Assembly (NCBI GenBank): GCA_046351455.1
Contig: JAXLYM010000003.1
Span: forward strand, 310,001-374,000
Length of the DNA stretch: 64,000 nucleotides
Reading direction: 5' to 3'
Origin: JADJRH01 sp046351455
GTDB taxonomy: Bacteria; Myxococcota_A; Polyangia; Polyangiales; Polyangiaceae
Shown here: positions 16,886 to 24,985 of the stretch, piece by piece
How positions within the stretch are numbered: the first letter of the stretch is position 1
Layout: each line of letters starts with the position of its first letter
The notes under the pieces: generated by a model
What the model was told of the DNA's origin: nothing
Databases searched by the model: none
The model's input: the letters and a program-made list of their open reading frames with translations, nothing else
Made by a program: the position numbers and the translations under genes

Positions 16886-19288
16886 ATGGCAGAGACGCGT
16901 GACGACGCACCGGGCGAGGACGCGGTCTACGCGCCGCCCTCCCCGGGCACGGAGGGGCCGAGCGCGCCGAAGGAAGGCGACAAGAAGGCTGCGAAGACCG
17001 CCGATCCGGTGCCGCGAACGTCCCTGTTCGTGCGTACGCTCGTGACGGCCGGCGCCGCGGCGCTCGCGTGGGGCCTCGCCAAGATCCCTCAGCCGGGGCT
17101 GGGTCTGGAGGCGGTCCGGGCCGATCTCGGCGTCGACGTGACCGAACAGTTGAGCGTCGTCGCGCTCGGGCTCGCGCCCGTCGTGGGGAGCGCCGCGCTC
17201 GTGGAGATCGTCGCGCTCGCGGTGCCTTCGTGGCGCCGGCTCCGTCACGCGGGGCCGGCGGGGCGAGCCAAGCTCGATCGCGCCGCCGCGGTGCTCACGC
17301 TGGTGTTCACCGCGCTTCAGGCGTGGAGCATCGCGCGGACGCTCGCGGGGATGCCGTTCTATTCGGGGAATCCGCTCCTCGGGGCGGCGACGGTCACCGC
17401 CGGGACGTTTCTCTTGTGGGGAGTCGCAGGAGCCGTGTCGAGGTGGGGCCTCGGCAACGGGGTCGTGTGGCTGTTCTGGTGCGGGGCCCTGTTCGGTGAG
17501 ATTCATCGGTATGCAACGCCTTTCTCGGGCGTCGGAGCGATGGGGACTCCCATCCGGACGGAGCTCAGTCCGACGCTCGGCGGGCTCGCGGCGCTCGTGT
17601 GCGTCGTGACCTCCGTGCTGGTGCTGCGGGGCTCGCGGGCGCCGGGGAACGTGCCAGTCCAGAGAGGGCAGGAGGCGGTCTCTTCGCGGCTCTCTCTCCC
17701 GCTGCCGGCGAGCGGATTGGCCGCGATGTCGCTCGCGCCGCGGGTGTTCTACGCCATGCCGGGCCTGCTGCGGGCGCTCGGCGTGCCCACGACGGAGCCG
17801 CTGTCCGCGCGGACGCCCACGGGGATGTGGGTGTATCTGGTGGGGACGGTCGGCTTCTCGATCGGGCTGTCGTACCTGTTTCACCGCCGCTCGCAGGTGG
17901 ACGGGGTGCTGTCACGGCTGCGGATCGGGGCGGCGAACAAGGACGGATCGCTCGGCCGGGCGCTCGTGCGAGGCGCGCTGATGCCCACGGCGGCGTCGCA
18001 GCTCGCGCTGATGATGTGCGCTGTCCTGCTGCCGAACGGGGCGCTCGCGATACCGATGCTGACAGCCTTCTTCCTCGACGCGCTCGACGCGCACCGGGCG
18101 AGGCGAGAGGGCGAGTGGGTGACCGTGTGGACCGAGGAGCGCCCGTTCGCGGCGGCGGCGGCGCGCGCGGCCCTCGCGCAAAACGGAATCACCCTGTATA
18201 CGGAAGGCCTCCTCGCGCGGTCCTTCCTCCAGTGGGGCGCGGGGTATGCGCCGATCCGGCTGCAGGTGCGCGCGGCGGACGCGGCGCGGGCGGCGCGGTA
18301 TCTGTCGGAGGCGCTCCCGGACACGGCCGCGCCGGCGAAGACGGCCGCGGAGGTGCCCGCACAGGCAGAGGCGCCCGCACAGGCAGAGACGCCCGCACAG
18401 GCAGAGACGCCCGCACAGGCAGAGACGCCCGCACAGGCAGAGACGCCCGCGGAACCTGCCGCGAAGCCGAAGAAAGGCACCAAGAAGAAGCGGTCTCTCG
18501 AAGCGTCGACGGCTGTCGCCGCCCGGACTCCCGCGTGGGTGACGGGCACGTTGTTTCTGGCGGCGGTCGCGGGGTTCATCGTGGTCGCGAACTGGCTCGC
18601 TCCGCCCGTCCGGCCCGCGGCGCCTCCGAGCGCGGCGGAGCTCGATCGGAGGCGCGCGGCCCTCCAGATCGTGCTGGTGGACGACGAGCACGATCCGATG
18701 GAGAAGGTCGTGCTGGATCCCTCGCCGCCGACGGGAGTGCGCTTCGAGCGGGAGAATGCGCCGCTCGGCCCCGGAAAGACCGCGCCGGTCTACTTCGTCT
18801 TCGCGGTCCGCAAGGGGGGAGAGTCGGTGACGGCGCTCGCGGATCGACTCAAGCCCTGGCTCGACAAGATCGAGGTGCCGCCGGGCACGCACTTCGGCCT
18901 TCAGGAGCAGCGGGAGGACGACGAGGCGACCGGCCAGGAAAGCGTGGTGGCGCTCCGCACGATGCTGCTCCACGACGAGGCCATCATCACCGGCGCCGAC
19001 GTGGTGGACGCGACCGCGATGCCGGGGACGACGCAAGGGGCCGACCCTGGATGGAAGGTCTCGGTCGAGCTCTCGAAGAACGCGGGAGATCGCTTCGCCG
19101 ACGCGACAGGCGCCAATTTGAAGCGGCGAATGGCCATCGTCTCGAACGGCCGTATCTTGAGCGCCCCGGTCATCCAGGCGCGCATCGCGGGCGGACGCCT
19201 GGTGATCACGATGGGCGGCCAGGACGACCTGGAGACCCAGAAACGCGACGCCATCGCGCTGGAGCAGGCCTTGCGCGCGGTTCCCTGA
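16886..19288 (+). CDS. SecY-like / DUF2007-like / SecD-like fusion membrane protein
   Basis: An 800-residue protein. Residues about 45-385 follow SecY in order: 'IPQPGLGL' after the first membrane helix (SecY I-P-x-P-G), 'ALGLAPVVGSAALVEI', 'ALQAWSIARTLAG', 'TAGTFLLWG' then 'GLGNGVVWLFWCG' (SecY G-I-G-N-G), 'VPVQRGQEAVSSRLSLPLPASG' split across the SecY C5 region, and a P-G-L-L after. Residues about 400-480 resemble DUF2007 ('AALAQNGITLYTEGLL', 'APIRLQVRAADAARAARYL'). A 5x6-residue A-Q-A-E-T-P linker (490-520), a Lys-rich patch and a membrane helix (about 545-565) lead to a C-terminal domain matching the SecD P1 region ('VELSKNAGDRFADATGANL', 'MAIVSNGRILSAPVIQA'). It is unlikely to be the housekeeping SecY: the pore-lining sequence is diverged and no ribosomal operon is near. 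Function inferred: a specialised secretion or insertion device. Confidence 0.75.
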   Translation: MAETRDDAPGEDAVYAPPSPGTEGPSAPKEGDKKAAKTADPVPRTSLFVRTLVTAGAAALAWGLAKIPQPGLGLEAVRADLGVDVTEQLSVVALGLAPVVGSAALVEIVALAVPSWRRLRHAGPAGRAKLDRAAAVLTLVFTALQAWSIARTLAGMPFYSGNPLLGAATVTAGTFLLWGVAGAVSRWGLGNGVVWLFWCGALFGEIHRYATPFSGVGAMGTPIRTELSPTLGGLAALVCVVTSVLVLRGSRAPGNVPVQRGQEAVSSRLSLPLPASGLAAMSLAPRVFYAMPGLLRALGVPTTEPLSARTPTGMWVYLVGTVGFSIGLSYLFHRRSQVDGVLSRLRIGAANKDGSLGRALVRGALMPTAASQLALMMCAVLLPNGALAIPMLTAFFLDALDAHRARREGEWVTVWTEERPFAAAAARAALAQNGITLYTEGLLARSFLQWGAGYAPIRLQVRAADAARAARYLSEALPDTAAPAKTAAEVPAQAEAPAQAETPAQAETPAQAETPAQAETPAEPAAKPKKGTKKKRSLEASTAVAARTPAWVTGTLFLAAVAGFIVVANWLAPPVRPAAPPSAAELDRRRAALQIVLVDDEHDPMEKVVLDPSPPTGVRFERENAPLGPGKTAPVYFVFAVRKGGESVTALADRLKPWLDKIEVPPGTHFGLQEQREDDEATGQESVVALRTMLLHDEAIITGADVVDATAMPGTTQGADPGWKVSVELSKNAGDRFADATGANLKRRMAIVSNGRILSAPVIQARIAGGRLVITMGGQDDLETQKRDAIALEQALRAVP
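18355..18450 (+). repeat. Five 18-bp tandem repeats (PAQAET linker)
   Basis: Five near-perfect copies of 'gcccgcacaggcagagac' (18355-18444) and a partial sixth encode P-A-Q-A-E-T between the DUF2007-like and SecD-like parts of the fusion protein. Copies are almost identical, so recent expansion is likely. Confidence 0.9.
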
Positions 19289-19342
19289 GGCCTTGAGTCG
19301 AGATAGCCAGTCTCCGCGACCGCTCCGATCTCGCGGGAGGCT

Positions 19343-19383
19343 CGTCGGGGGAGTGAAACGAGGGGGCGGAGCCCCCTTGTAAA
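19343..19383 (+). repeat. Dispersed intergenic hairpin repeat A, copy 1 (terminator-like)
   Basis: Contains a GGGGGC-GGA-GCCCCC hairpin followed by TTGT, placed 55 bases after the SecY-like gene stop. About 37 bases match, with one mismatch, the reverse complement of 50483-50526. It probably acts as a transcription terminator and belongs to a genome-wide repeat family. Confidence 0.7.
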
Positions 19384-19414
19384 AACGCCAGTGGCGCCCC
19401 TTGTAAGACCTGGA

Positions 19415-20449
19415 TCACCCCTTCTTGTTCTTCTTCTTCTTCGGCTCTTTCGGCGGCCGCGGCAGGCTCTTGCAGCAGCGGAAGCCCGTCGAATAATCGT
19501 GGTAGCTCGGCTCGTGCGCGATGGTCGTGAACGTGCACCCGGGGCCGTGCTGATCGGCCGTGGAGAAGAAGCCGCCCATGAAGATGCCGTTTCCTTCGTG
19601 CCAGGGCTGCTTGTTGCGATCCACCTTGTCCTTGCCGAGGATGTCCTGAATGTCGTCTCCCACGGTGTCGCTCACCCACTCGTGGAGATTGCCCACCATG
19701 TCGAACGTGCCCTCCGCCGACATGCACTCGGGGAAGAAGCCAGTCGTGGCCAGATAACCCGGCTCCTTGGCGAGCTTCGGGTTATTGAAGGCGTCGTCGT
19801 ACTTCCACTTTCCAGGGTCGTTCCCGAAGAACATCTGGAGGAGATGCGGCTTCGACGAGTTGCACTTGTCCTTCTTGAGCCGCGGGCCGTACGGGAACGT
19901 CCAGCCCTTGGGGCCTTTGCACGAGCGCATCCACTCTTCGCGCGAACAGAGGCGCTTGCCGACGGCCTTGCACGAGGCGCTCGCCACTTTGCGGCTGATG
20001 TAGGCCTGCGGATAGACGTCCTTCTCGCTGCGGGCCCAATACGTGACGTCCGGCTCCGGAACCTCGTAGTACGGATGCGGGGTGATCGTGCCGTCGGGGC
20101 CGATGACGACGAGGTGATCCTCGAAGCGGTCCACGCAGAAGAACCGGCCCGGTCGCACCATGTCGTCGGGGCACGTGGGCTCCGCGCCGCCGTCCGCCGA
20201 GGCGTCGTCACCCGCGTCCGCCGAAGCGTCCGAGTCCGCATCCGCGTCGGCGTCCGCGTCCTCGGAGGCGTCGCTCGAAGCGTCCGGCACGTCGGCCGCG
20301 GTCGTCGTCGAGGGGGCCGCGAGCGTCTGCGCGGCGGTGCCGACCGTCGCCGCGGAGGCGTTCGGATTGCCGCCGTTGCAAGCGGAAATGAGCGCCGCGG
20401 TGAGAGGGAGACACGCGCCGAGCGCGAGGAGGAGACGGGCTTGGGACAT
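19415..20449 (-). CDS. FGE-sulfatase (SUMF1)-domain lipoprotein
   Basis: A 344-residue lipoprotein: signal peptide with lipobox 'ISAC' (Cys24), then a long Ala/Ser/Asp linker (repeated Asp-Ala), then from about residue 92 an FGE/SUMF1-like domain ('CPDDMVRPGRFFCVDRFE', 'ASCKAVGKRLCSREEWMRSC', 'GTFDMVGNLHEWVSD', 'GGFFSTADQHG', 'GFRCCKSLP'). True formylglycine-generating enzymes activate sulfatases; the C-terminal Cys pair needed for copper-dependent catalysis is not convincingly placed here, so a non-catalytic ligand-binding or structural role is likely. A basic Lys-rich tail ends the protein. Many paralogues of this kind exist in Polyangiales (established style). Confidence 0.85.
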   Translation of the reverse strand: MSQARLLLALGACLPLTAALISACNGGNPNASAATVGTAAQTLAAPSTTTAADVPDASSDASEDADADADADSDASADAGDDASADGGAEPTCPDDMVRPGRFFCVDRFEDHLVVIGPDGTITPHPYYEVPEPDVTYWARSEKDVYPQAYISRKVASASCKAVGKRLCSREEWMRSCKGPKGWTFPYGPRLKKDKCNSSKPHLLQMFFGNDPGKWKYDDAFNNPKLAKEPGYLATTGFFPECMSAEGTFDMVGNLHEWVSDTVGDDIQDILGKDKVDRNKQPWHEGNGIFMGGFFSTADQHGPGCTFTTIAHEPSYHDYSTGFRCCKSLPRPPKEPKKKKNKKG

Positions 20450-20464
20450 CGGTGACGGGACGAC

Positions 20465-20851
20465 TCAACCGCTCTGCGTCGTGAACTCTTCGAGCTCGCG
20501 ATCGGCGGTCGCCTGGATGGCGAGGACGGCCGCGAGGATGGTGTCGCGCAGCTCGTCCCCTTGTGGCTGGCCTTCCTTGGCGAAGCGCACGAGCACCTCT
20601 TCGAGCGTGGCGGCCGCGTTGCTCGTGCCCTTGAATCCGTACGATCCGGCCGCGCCGTGCATGCGGTGCGCGAGCGTCTGGAGGTGGCGCAGATCCGGAT
20701 CGTCGATGTGCTGAACCGCCGTCTTCGCGGTCGCGGCGAGCTCCGCGACCACGCCCGGCAGCGCCTCCCTGTACTCCGCGCGCAGCTCGGCGAGGGCCGC
20801 GCGGATCGCCCGAAGGCGCGCTTCTTCCTGGATGCGGTTCTGCTCGGCCAT
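20465..20851 (-). CDS. Stand-alone HPt (histidine phosphotransfer) protein
   Basis: A 128-residue helical protein with the HPt signature 'AHRMHGAAGSYGF', whose first His is the phospho-acceptor, followed by the usual second helix pair. It carries no other domain. It would shuttle phosphate between a hybrid kinase and a response regulator; two orphan hybrid kinases occur in this window (7748-9967 and 44410-46047). The ATG giving MAEQNR is preferred over upstream in-frame starts because it matches the helix boundary. It lies between the FGE-like lipoprotein and the glycosyltransferase, all on the minus strand, but gaps suggest separate transcripts. Confidence 0.85.
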   Translation of the reverse strand: MAEQNRIQEEARLRAIRAALAELRAEYREALPGVVAELAATAKTAVQHIDDPDLRHLQTLAHRMHGAAGSYGFKGTSNAAATLEEVLVRFAKEGQPQGDELRDTILAAVLAIQATADRELEEFTTQSG

Positions 20852-20924
20852 GGATGGCGACCACTCTATCGCATGTCGCGCGACGCGTTCGAGAGGCTTC
20901 GGCGCGCGTATCGAAACGTGACGG

Positions 20925-21695
20925 CTATCCGCGGGGCTGCGCGACGATGCGGGAAGGCGCACCAGGTGCGACGGCGCGGCGCAGGGCGGCGCGGCCGATC
21001 AAAAACAGCACCGTCCCTGCGTGCCACGGGCGCACGCCGCTCGCCTCTCCGCGGTACACGGGGCGCACGCGCACCTCGCCGATCGCGAAGCCGCCGCGCG
21101 CGATCATCGCGAGCAGATCGTTCGGGTACCCGTAGCGCGGCCACAGCGACGCGAGATCGAGATCCGGCACGACGCGCGAGGCGATCGCGGTGTAGCCGCA
21201 CTGGCTGTCGGAGAGGCCGGCGCGCCCGATCGCCACGCCCGTGAGCCACCCGAGCGCGTGCCCCGCGAGCATGCGGAAGAACGGCATCGTCCCGAGCACG
21301 TCCGCGTGGCCGAGACGGTTGCCCTTCACGTAATCGAAATGTCCTTCGATCACCGGGCGAACGACGCCTTCGAGATCGTCCGGGTGCATCTGACCGTCGC
21401 CGGCCATCACCGCGATGACGTCGGCGCCGCGGGCGTGGGCCTCGCGGTAGCCGGTCGCGATCGCCGCGCCGACGCCGCGGTTCTCGGGGTGCCGCACCAC
21501 GTGGACGCGATCGCCTCCGGCCGCGCGCGCGCGCTCCGACGTGTCGTCGCGGGACGCGTCGTCGACGACCACGATCGTGTCCACGAAGGCCGGGAGGGTC
21601 GACACGGTCTCGCCGATCCACCTCGCTTCGTTGTAGGAGGGGATGACGACCGCGATCCTGGCACCGGCGAGCACGAGCGGGTGCCTAATGGTCAT
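20925..21695 (-). CDS. Family 2 glycosyltransferase (dolichol-phosphate mannosyltransferase-like)
   Basis: A 256-residue GT-A fold enzyme transferring a sugar from a nucleotide donor. Visible motifs are 'VVIPSYNEARWIGETV', 'IVVVDDASRDDTSERA', 'NRGVGAAIATGYREA' and the donor-binding acidic 'MAGDGQMHPDDL'. The later 'GNRLGHADVLGTMPFFRMLAG' and 'DSQCGYTAIAS' are typical of DPM1/GtrB-like enzymes that build polyprenyl-phosphate sugars. No C-terminal membrane hairpin is obvious apart from a weak hydrophobic stretch (GTVLFLIGRAALRR). It is divergent from the gene at 21726, with 30 bases between the starts. Confidence 0.92.
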   Translation of the reverse strand: MTIRHPLVLAGARIAVVIPSYNEARWIGETVSTLPAFVDTIVVVDDASRDDTSERARAAGGDRVHVVRHPENRGVGAAIATGYREAHARGADVIAVMAGDGQMHPDDLEGVVRPVIEGHFDYVKGNRLGHADVLGTMPFFRMLAGHALGWLTGVAIGRAGLSDSQCGYTAIASRVVPDLDLASLWPRYGYPNDLLAMIARGGFAIGEVRVRPVYRGEASGVRPWHAGTVLFLIGRAALRRAVAPGAPSRIVAQPRG

Positions 21696-21725
21696 GGCCG
21701 TTCGTTTCAAGGACGATACGCACCG

Positions 21726-22400
21726 ATGAACGCGAAGACGGCCCCCGAAGGCGGCTCGGAAGGCGACGGCGACGCCCGCGAGGAAGCGCCCGCTCCCGAG
21801 GGTGCGCCCGCGCCGCGCGTGAGCCGTCGCAAGCTCGTCGGCATCGGCGTGGCGTCGGCGCTCGGTTTCGCGGGCTGGTTGTGGTGGCGGAAGGTGGTGG
21901 AGTTCCCGCCGGACACGACGCCGCAGGGCGCGTACTTCCACATCGCGGCGCTGCTCGGCGAGGGCAACGCGCGCGACTGCTTCTCGTACCTGGAGGACGC
22001 CGCGCAGCACGCCGCGTACACGATCCGCGACTACCGCAAGAAGGCGAGCGATCGCGTCGCCGCCGCGTACCCGGAGCCCGAGCGCACGCGCCTCTTGGAG
22101 CAGTACAAGGCCTTCGCGAGCGCGCCGGACGGAGCCGACGTGTGGGCCGAGCTGGGCGCGCGTCGCGGCTGGATCGCCCGCCTCCGCAAGGACTTGAGCG
22201 GCATCGCGAAGATCGAGACGAGCGGCGATCGCGCGACGATCGAGACGACCCAGGGAACGCGCTACGCCTTCCGCCGCCGAGAGAACGGCATGTGGGGCTT
22301 GTCGATGTTCACCGCGGAGCTGATGACGGAAGCGGAGCGCGCGGCCCGCGACTTCGACGTCGTCGACAAGGCCGCGACCGACTACGAGCACGCGCGCTGA
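21726..22400 (+). CDS. Membrane-anchored or Tat-exported protein of unknown function
   Basis: A 224-residue protein. An acidic/Ala/Pro-rich start of about 32 residues leads to 'SRRKLVGIGVASALGFAGWLWW', which is both a membrane anchor and close to a twin-arginine signal (S-R-R-x-L), so Tat export is possible. The extracytoplasmic part is a helical domain of about 165 residues ('AYFHIAALLGEGNARDCFSYLED', 'YRKKASDRVAA') with no known family. It is divergent from the glycosyltransferase gene, and the two might share regulation. Confidence 0.75.
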   Translation: MNAKTAPEGGSEGDGDAREEAPAPEGAPAPRVSRRKLVGIGVASALGFAGWLWWRKVVEFPPDTTPQGAYFHIAALLGEGNARDCFSYLEDAAQHAAYTIRDYRKKASDRVAAAYPEPERTRLLEQYKAFASAPDGADVWAELGARRGWIARLRKDLSGIAKIETSGDRATIETTQGTRYAFRRRENGMWGLSMFTAELMTEAERAARDFDVVDKAATDYEHAR

Positions 22401-22530
22401 GAGGGAAAACGAAGGGGAAAGAGCAAGGAAGAGAGTTTATCGACGGCCCGGCTCAGGGAAGGATGCGGAGCAACGTGAATGGAGCCTCACGTCGACGAGC
22501 GGGCCGGTGGGATGTCTCAGCGCGAGCGCT

Positions 22531-23040
22531 TCACACGTCCTTGGCGGCGGGGCTCTTCTTCTGCGTGAGCTTGGTGCGCGCGTCCTCGCGGATCTTCTTC
22601 GCGAGGTCGCGGACCGCCTGCGCCTCTTCCTTCGTCACGGTGCCGTCGGCTTCGGCCTTCTTCGCGGCGGCGCGCACGCTCGCGGCGCCTTCGTCGACCG
22701 CCTTCATCACGTTGGCCTTGTCGGCGTCCGAGACGTTGTGCTTCTTCAGCGCCGCCTCGACCTTCGATTTGACGTGCTCGATGCGCTTGTCGACGATCTT
22801 CTGGAACTGCTCCGCCTTCATCGGGAACTTCTCCAGCGCGCCGAGGCGGAGAGCCTTTTTGTGGCCCTTCTTGTTGTCGGCCTTGTCGGCCTTCTTGTGC
22901 TCGGCCTTGCCTTTCTCTTCCTTCGCGGGCGCCGGCTTCGCATCCGCGGGGCTGTCGGCGAACGCGGGCGCAGCGGCCGTGGTCGCGAACGCGAGCGAAA
23001 GGGCAACGAACAGGGGGCGGACGAAAGTACGGAACGTCAT
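22531..23040 (-). CDS. Secreted Lys-rich helical protein
   Basis: A 169-residue protein with a clear signal peptide (MTFRTFVRPLFVALSLAFATTAAAPAFA), then a Lys/Ala/Glu-rich segment and two or three charged helices ('AEQFQKIVDKRIEHVKSKVEAALKK', 'SDADKANVMKAVDEGAAS'). A ribosome site (AAGGAG) lies eight bases upstream of the chosen ATG. The helices are reminiscent of periplasmic Spy-like or histone-like helical proteins, but no diagnostic motif is visible. Codon use is as for neighbours. Confidence 0.75.
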   Translation of the reverse strand: MTFRTFVRPLFVALSLAFATTAAAPAFADSPADAKPAPAKEEKGKAEHKKADKADNKKGHKKALRLGALEKFPMKAEQFQKIVDKRIEHVKSKVEAALKKHNVSDADKANVMKAVDEGAASVRAAAKKAEADGTVTKEEAQAVRDLAKKIREDARTKLTQKKSPAAKDV

Positions 23041-23236
23041 CGAGGTCTCCTTGCCGCGGCAGGTTGCGGCGTTCGATGATGCGTTAGAGCACGCGGCGTG
23101 CCGTCGGTCGGTGGCTCGGATCCACGGGATTTGAAGGCGATTTCGCGTGCGGTACCCCTGCCGCACCTGCGGATCCCTCCGCAGCGCCGCGCGACGGACT
23201 TCCCCAAGGCGGGGCCGTTTGGGTAGAGTCGGCCGC
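23041..23236. promoter_or_regulatory. Divergent intergenic region, no clear motif
   Basis: About 196 bases between the Lys-rich protein start and the small membrane protein. I see no convincing promoter, riboswitch or RNA gene in it. Confidence 0.3.
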
Positions 23237-23335
23237 ATGTCCTTCCCCATGTTCCTCGGCATCCTCTTCGGCGCGATCGCGACGGCAGCGACGCTCGGCT
23301 ACCTCTTCTCGCGCGGCGAAGACGCCCACCACTGA
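23237..23335 (+). CDS. 32-residue single-span membrane protein
   Basis: ATG-initiated reading frame of 32 residues: one membrane segment (MFLGILFGAIATAATLGYLF) and a short charged tail (SRGEDAHH). A perfect nine-pair terminator hairpin begins at the last base of its penultimate codon and includes the stop codon, which strongly suggests the frame is the end of a real transcript. The family is not known to me. An alternative is chance hydrophobicity in GC-rich DNA. Confidence 0.55.
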   Translation: MSFPMFLGILFGAIATAATLGYLFSRGEDAHH

Positions 23336-23357
23336 AGACCGCGTCTTCAGTCTTTTC
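23331..23357 (+). terminator. Rho-independent terminator overlapping the stop codon
   Basis: Perfect 9-bp stem ACTGAAGAC / GTCTTCAGT with a CGC loop, followed by CTTTTCTG. The stop codon of the 32-residue gene (23333-23335) is in the left arm. Confidence 0.85.
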
Positions 23358-23511
23358 TGCGTCACTCGCGCCGCCCCACCTTCATTGAAGTCACCCACCA
23401 CGTCAGGCCCGAAGCTTCGAGCCGGTGCAAGGCTTCGTTAGCGGATCGCGTGGGGTGGGGACCCCGACGGCTCCGCCGGCGGGGCGGGGCGGCGCGTGCC
23501 GCCCCGAGATG

Positions 23512-23546
23512 GGAAAGAAAAGCCCTGAAGGCGAAGTCTTCAGGGC
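23512..23546 (-). terminator. Rho-independent terminator for the FHA-sigma54 gene
   Basis: On the minus strand, a perfect 9-bp stem GCCCTGAAG / CTTCAGGGC (arms 23546-23538 and 23530-23522) is followed by TTTTCTTTCCC. The arm starts at the second last codon of the gene at 23540-24985, so the stop codon is part of the hairpin. The stem resembles that at 23331-23351. Confidence 0.88.
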
Positions 23547-24985
23547 GTGTTGTCGCCGCCCTTCATGCCGAAGCGGCCCATCATGCGCTGCACGTGGCGG
23601 CGATCGACGCCGGCTTCGCGCGCGGCGCGGGAGACGTTGTTCTCGCAGCGCTCCAGCAGAGCGGCCAGGTACGCGCGCTCGAAGCGGTCCACCCACGCGT
23701 CCTTCGCTTCGTGGAACGGGAGCGTGAGCAGCGCGCTGTCGACGTCGCCGGGGGCCGCGCTCGTTCGCTCGCCGGTCGCCGCGGGCGCCGTGCCGGACCA
23801 GCCCGCCGGATCGCCCGGTGAGCCGACCGCGCCGAGCACCGCCCAGCGCTCCACCACGTTGCGCAGCTCGCGCACGTTTCCAGGGAAATCGTAGCGGAGC
23901 AGCATCGCCATCGCGCGCTCGTCGAGGCGGGCGAGCGGCTGCAACCCGGCGGCGACACGCTTGCGCGCGAGCTCGTCCTGGATGTGCTCGGCGAGCATGC
24001 GCACGTCCCCGGCGCGCGTGCGGAGCGGCGGGATCCGCACCACCACGACCGCGAGACGGAAATAGAGATCCTGCCGGAAGCGGCCCGCGGAGACCTCGCG
24101 CGCGAGCGATCGGTTCGTCGCGGCCACCACGCGCACGTCGACGGTCTTCGCGCGATCGGCGCCGACCGGCTTCACCTCGCGGCGCTCCAGCACGCGGAGC
24201 AGCTTCGCCTGCATGTCGAGCGGCAGCTCCCCGACCTCGTCGAGGAACAACGTGCCGCGATCCGCGGTGAGGAACGCGCCGGGTCGCGGGCGATCCGCGC
24301 CGGTGAACGCGCCCTTCTCGTGACCGAGCAGCTCGCTCTCCAACAGCTCGCGCGGGATCGCGCCGCAGTTCACCGCGACGAACTGGCCGGCGCGTCCGCT
24401 CGCGTCGTGGAGGCCCTCCGCGGCCAGCTCTTTTCCGGTGCCGGTCTCGCCTTCGAGCAGCACCGTGAGGTCCGTGCCGGCGACGCGTTCGAGGAGCGCG
24501 AACGTCTCGCGCATCGCGGCGCTCTGACCGAGCATGCGGCCGAAACGAGCGCGCGGCGAGATCTCCTGCTCCACCGACTCCGCGAGCGGCACGAGGCGCA
24601 GCAGCGTCTGGCCGACGCGCACGAGCGTGGGCTCCGCGATCGTGACGCGCTCGATGCGAAGGTCGCCGATGAAGGTGCCGTTCGTCGAGCCGAGGTCCGC
24701 GAGCTGGTAGCCGTTCGACGAGAGGCGCACCGCGAGGTGCTCGCGCGACGTGGACGGATCCGCGAGCGGGACGTCCGCCTCCTCGCTGCCGCCGATGCGC
24801 ACCTCGTCCTGCGCGAACGTGAAGACGGCGCCTTTGTCCTTGCCGTCGCGCGCGTCCACGACCTCCACGCGGAGCTTGCGGATGCGGCGGATCGCGGGGC
24901 CGCTCGTGGCCTCGATCACCTCGGTGACGGGCACTTTTCGAGATCCGGCGGGCGGACCGGGGACGGGTTTGGGCGGGGTGCTCAA
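23540..24985 (-). CDS. FHA-domain sigma-54-dependent transcriptional activator (Fis-type HTH)
   Basis: A 481-residue activator of RpoN promoters. An FHA domain (about 45-130, 'GSEEADVPLADPSTSREHLAVRL', 'ADLGSTNGTFIG') binds phospho-Thr; the AAA+ domain (about 150-380) has Walker A 'GETGTGKE', sigma54-binding 'GAFTGA', Walker B 'GTLFLDEVGEL' and Arg-finger region; a C-terminal Fis-like helix-turn-helix ('NNVSRAAREAGVDRRHVQRMM') binds DNA. FHA-AAA+ activators are a myxobacterial speciality, controlled by Ser/Thr kinases. The gene starts at TTG 24985, overlapping the stop of the upstream kinase gene (TTGA), so the pair is coupled and the kinase is the likely input. Confidence 0.96.
   Translation of the reverse strand: MSTPPKPVPGPPAGSRKVPVTEVIEATSGPAIRRIRKLRVEVVDARDGKDKGAVFTFAQDEVRIGGSEEADVPLADPSTSREHLAVRLSSNGYQLADLGSTNGTFIGDLRIERVTIAEPTLVRVGQTLLRLVPLAESVEQEISPRARFGRMLGQSAAMRETFALLERVAGTDLTVLLEGETGTGKELAAEGLHDASGRAGQFVAVNCGAIPRELLESELLGHEKGAFTGADRPRPGAFLTADRGTLFLDEVGELPLDMQAKLLRVLERREVKPVGADRAKTVDVRVVAATNRSLAREVSAGRFRQDLYFRLAVVVVRIPPLRTRAGDVRMLAEHIQDELARKRVAAGLQPLARLDERAMAMLLRYDFPGNVRELRNVVERWAVLGAVGSPGDPAGWSGTAPAATGERTSAAPGDVDSALLTLPFHEAKDAWVDRFERAYLAALLERCENNVSRAAREAGVDRRHVQRMMGRFGMKGGDNTP

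Noticed and set aside
18355..18450. Short regular repeats as a possible CRISPR array
   Set aside because: Units are contiguous 18-bp copies with no spacers, inside a coding frame.
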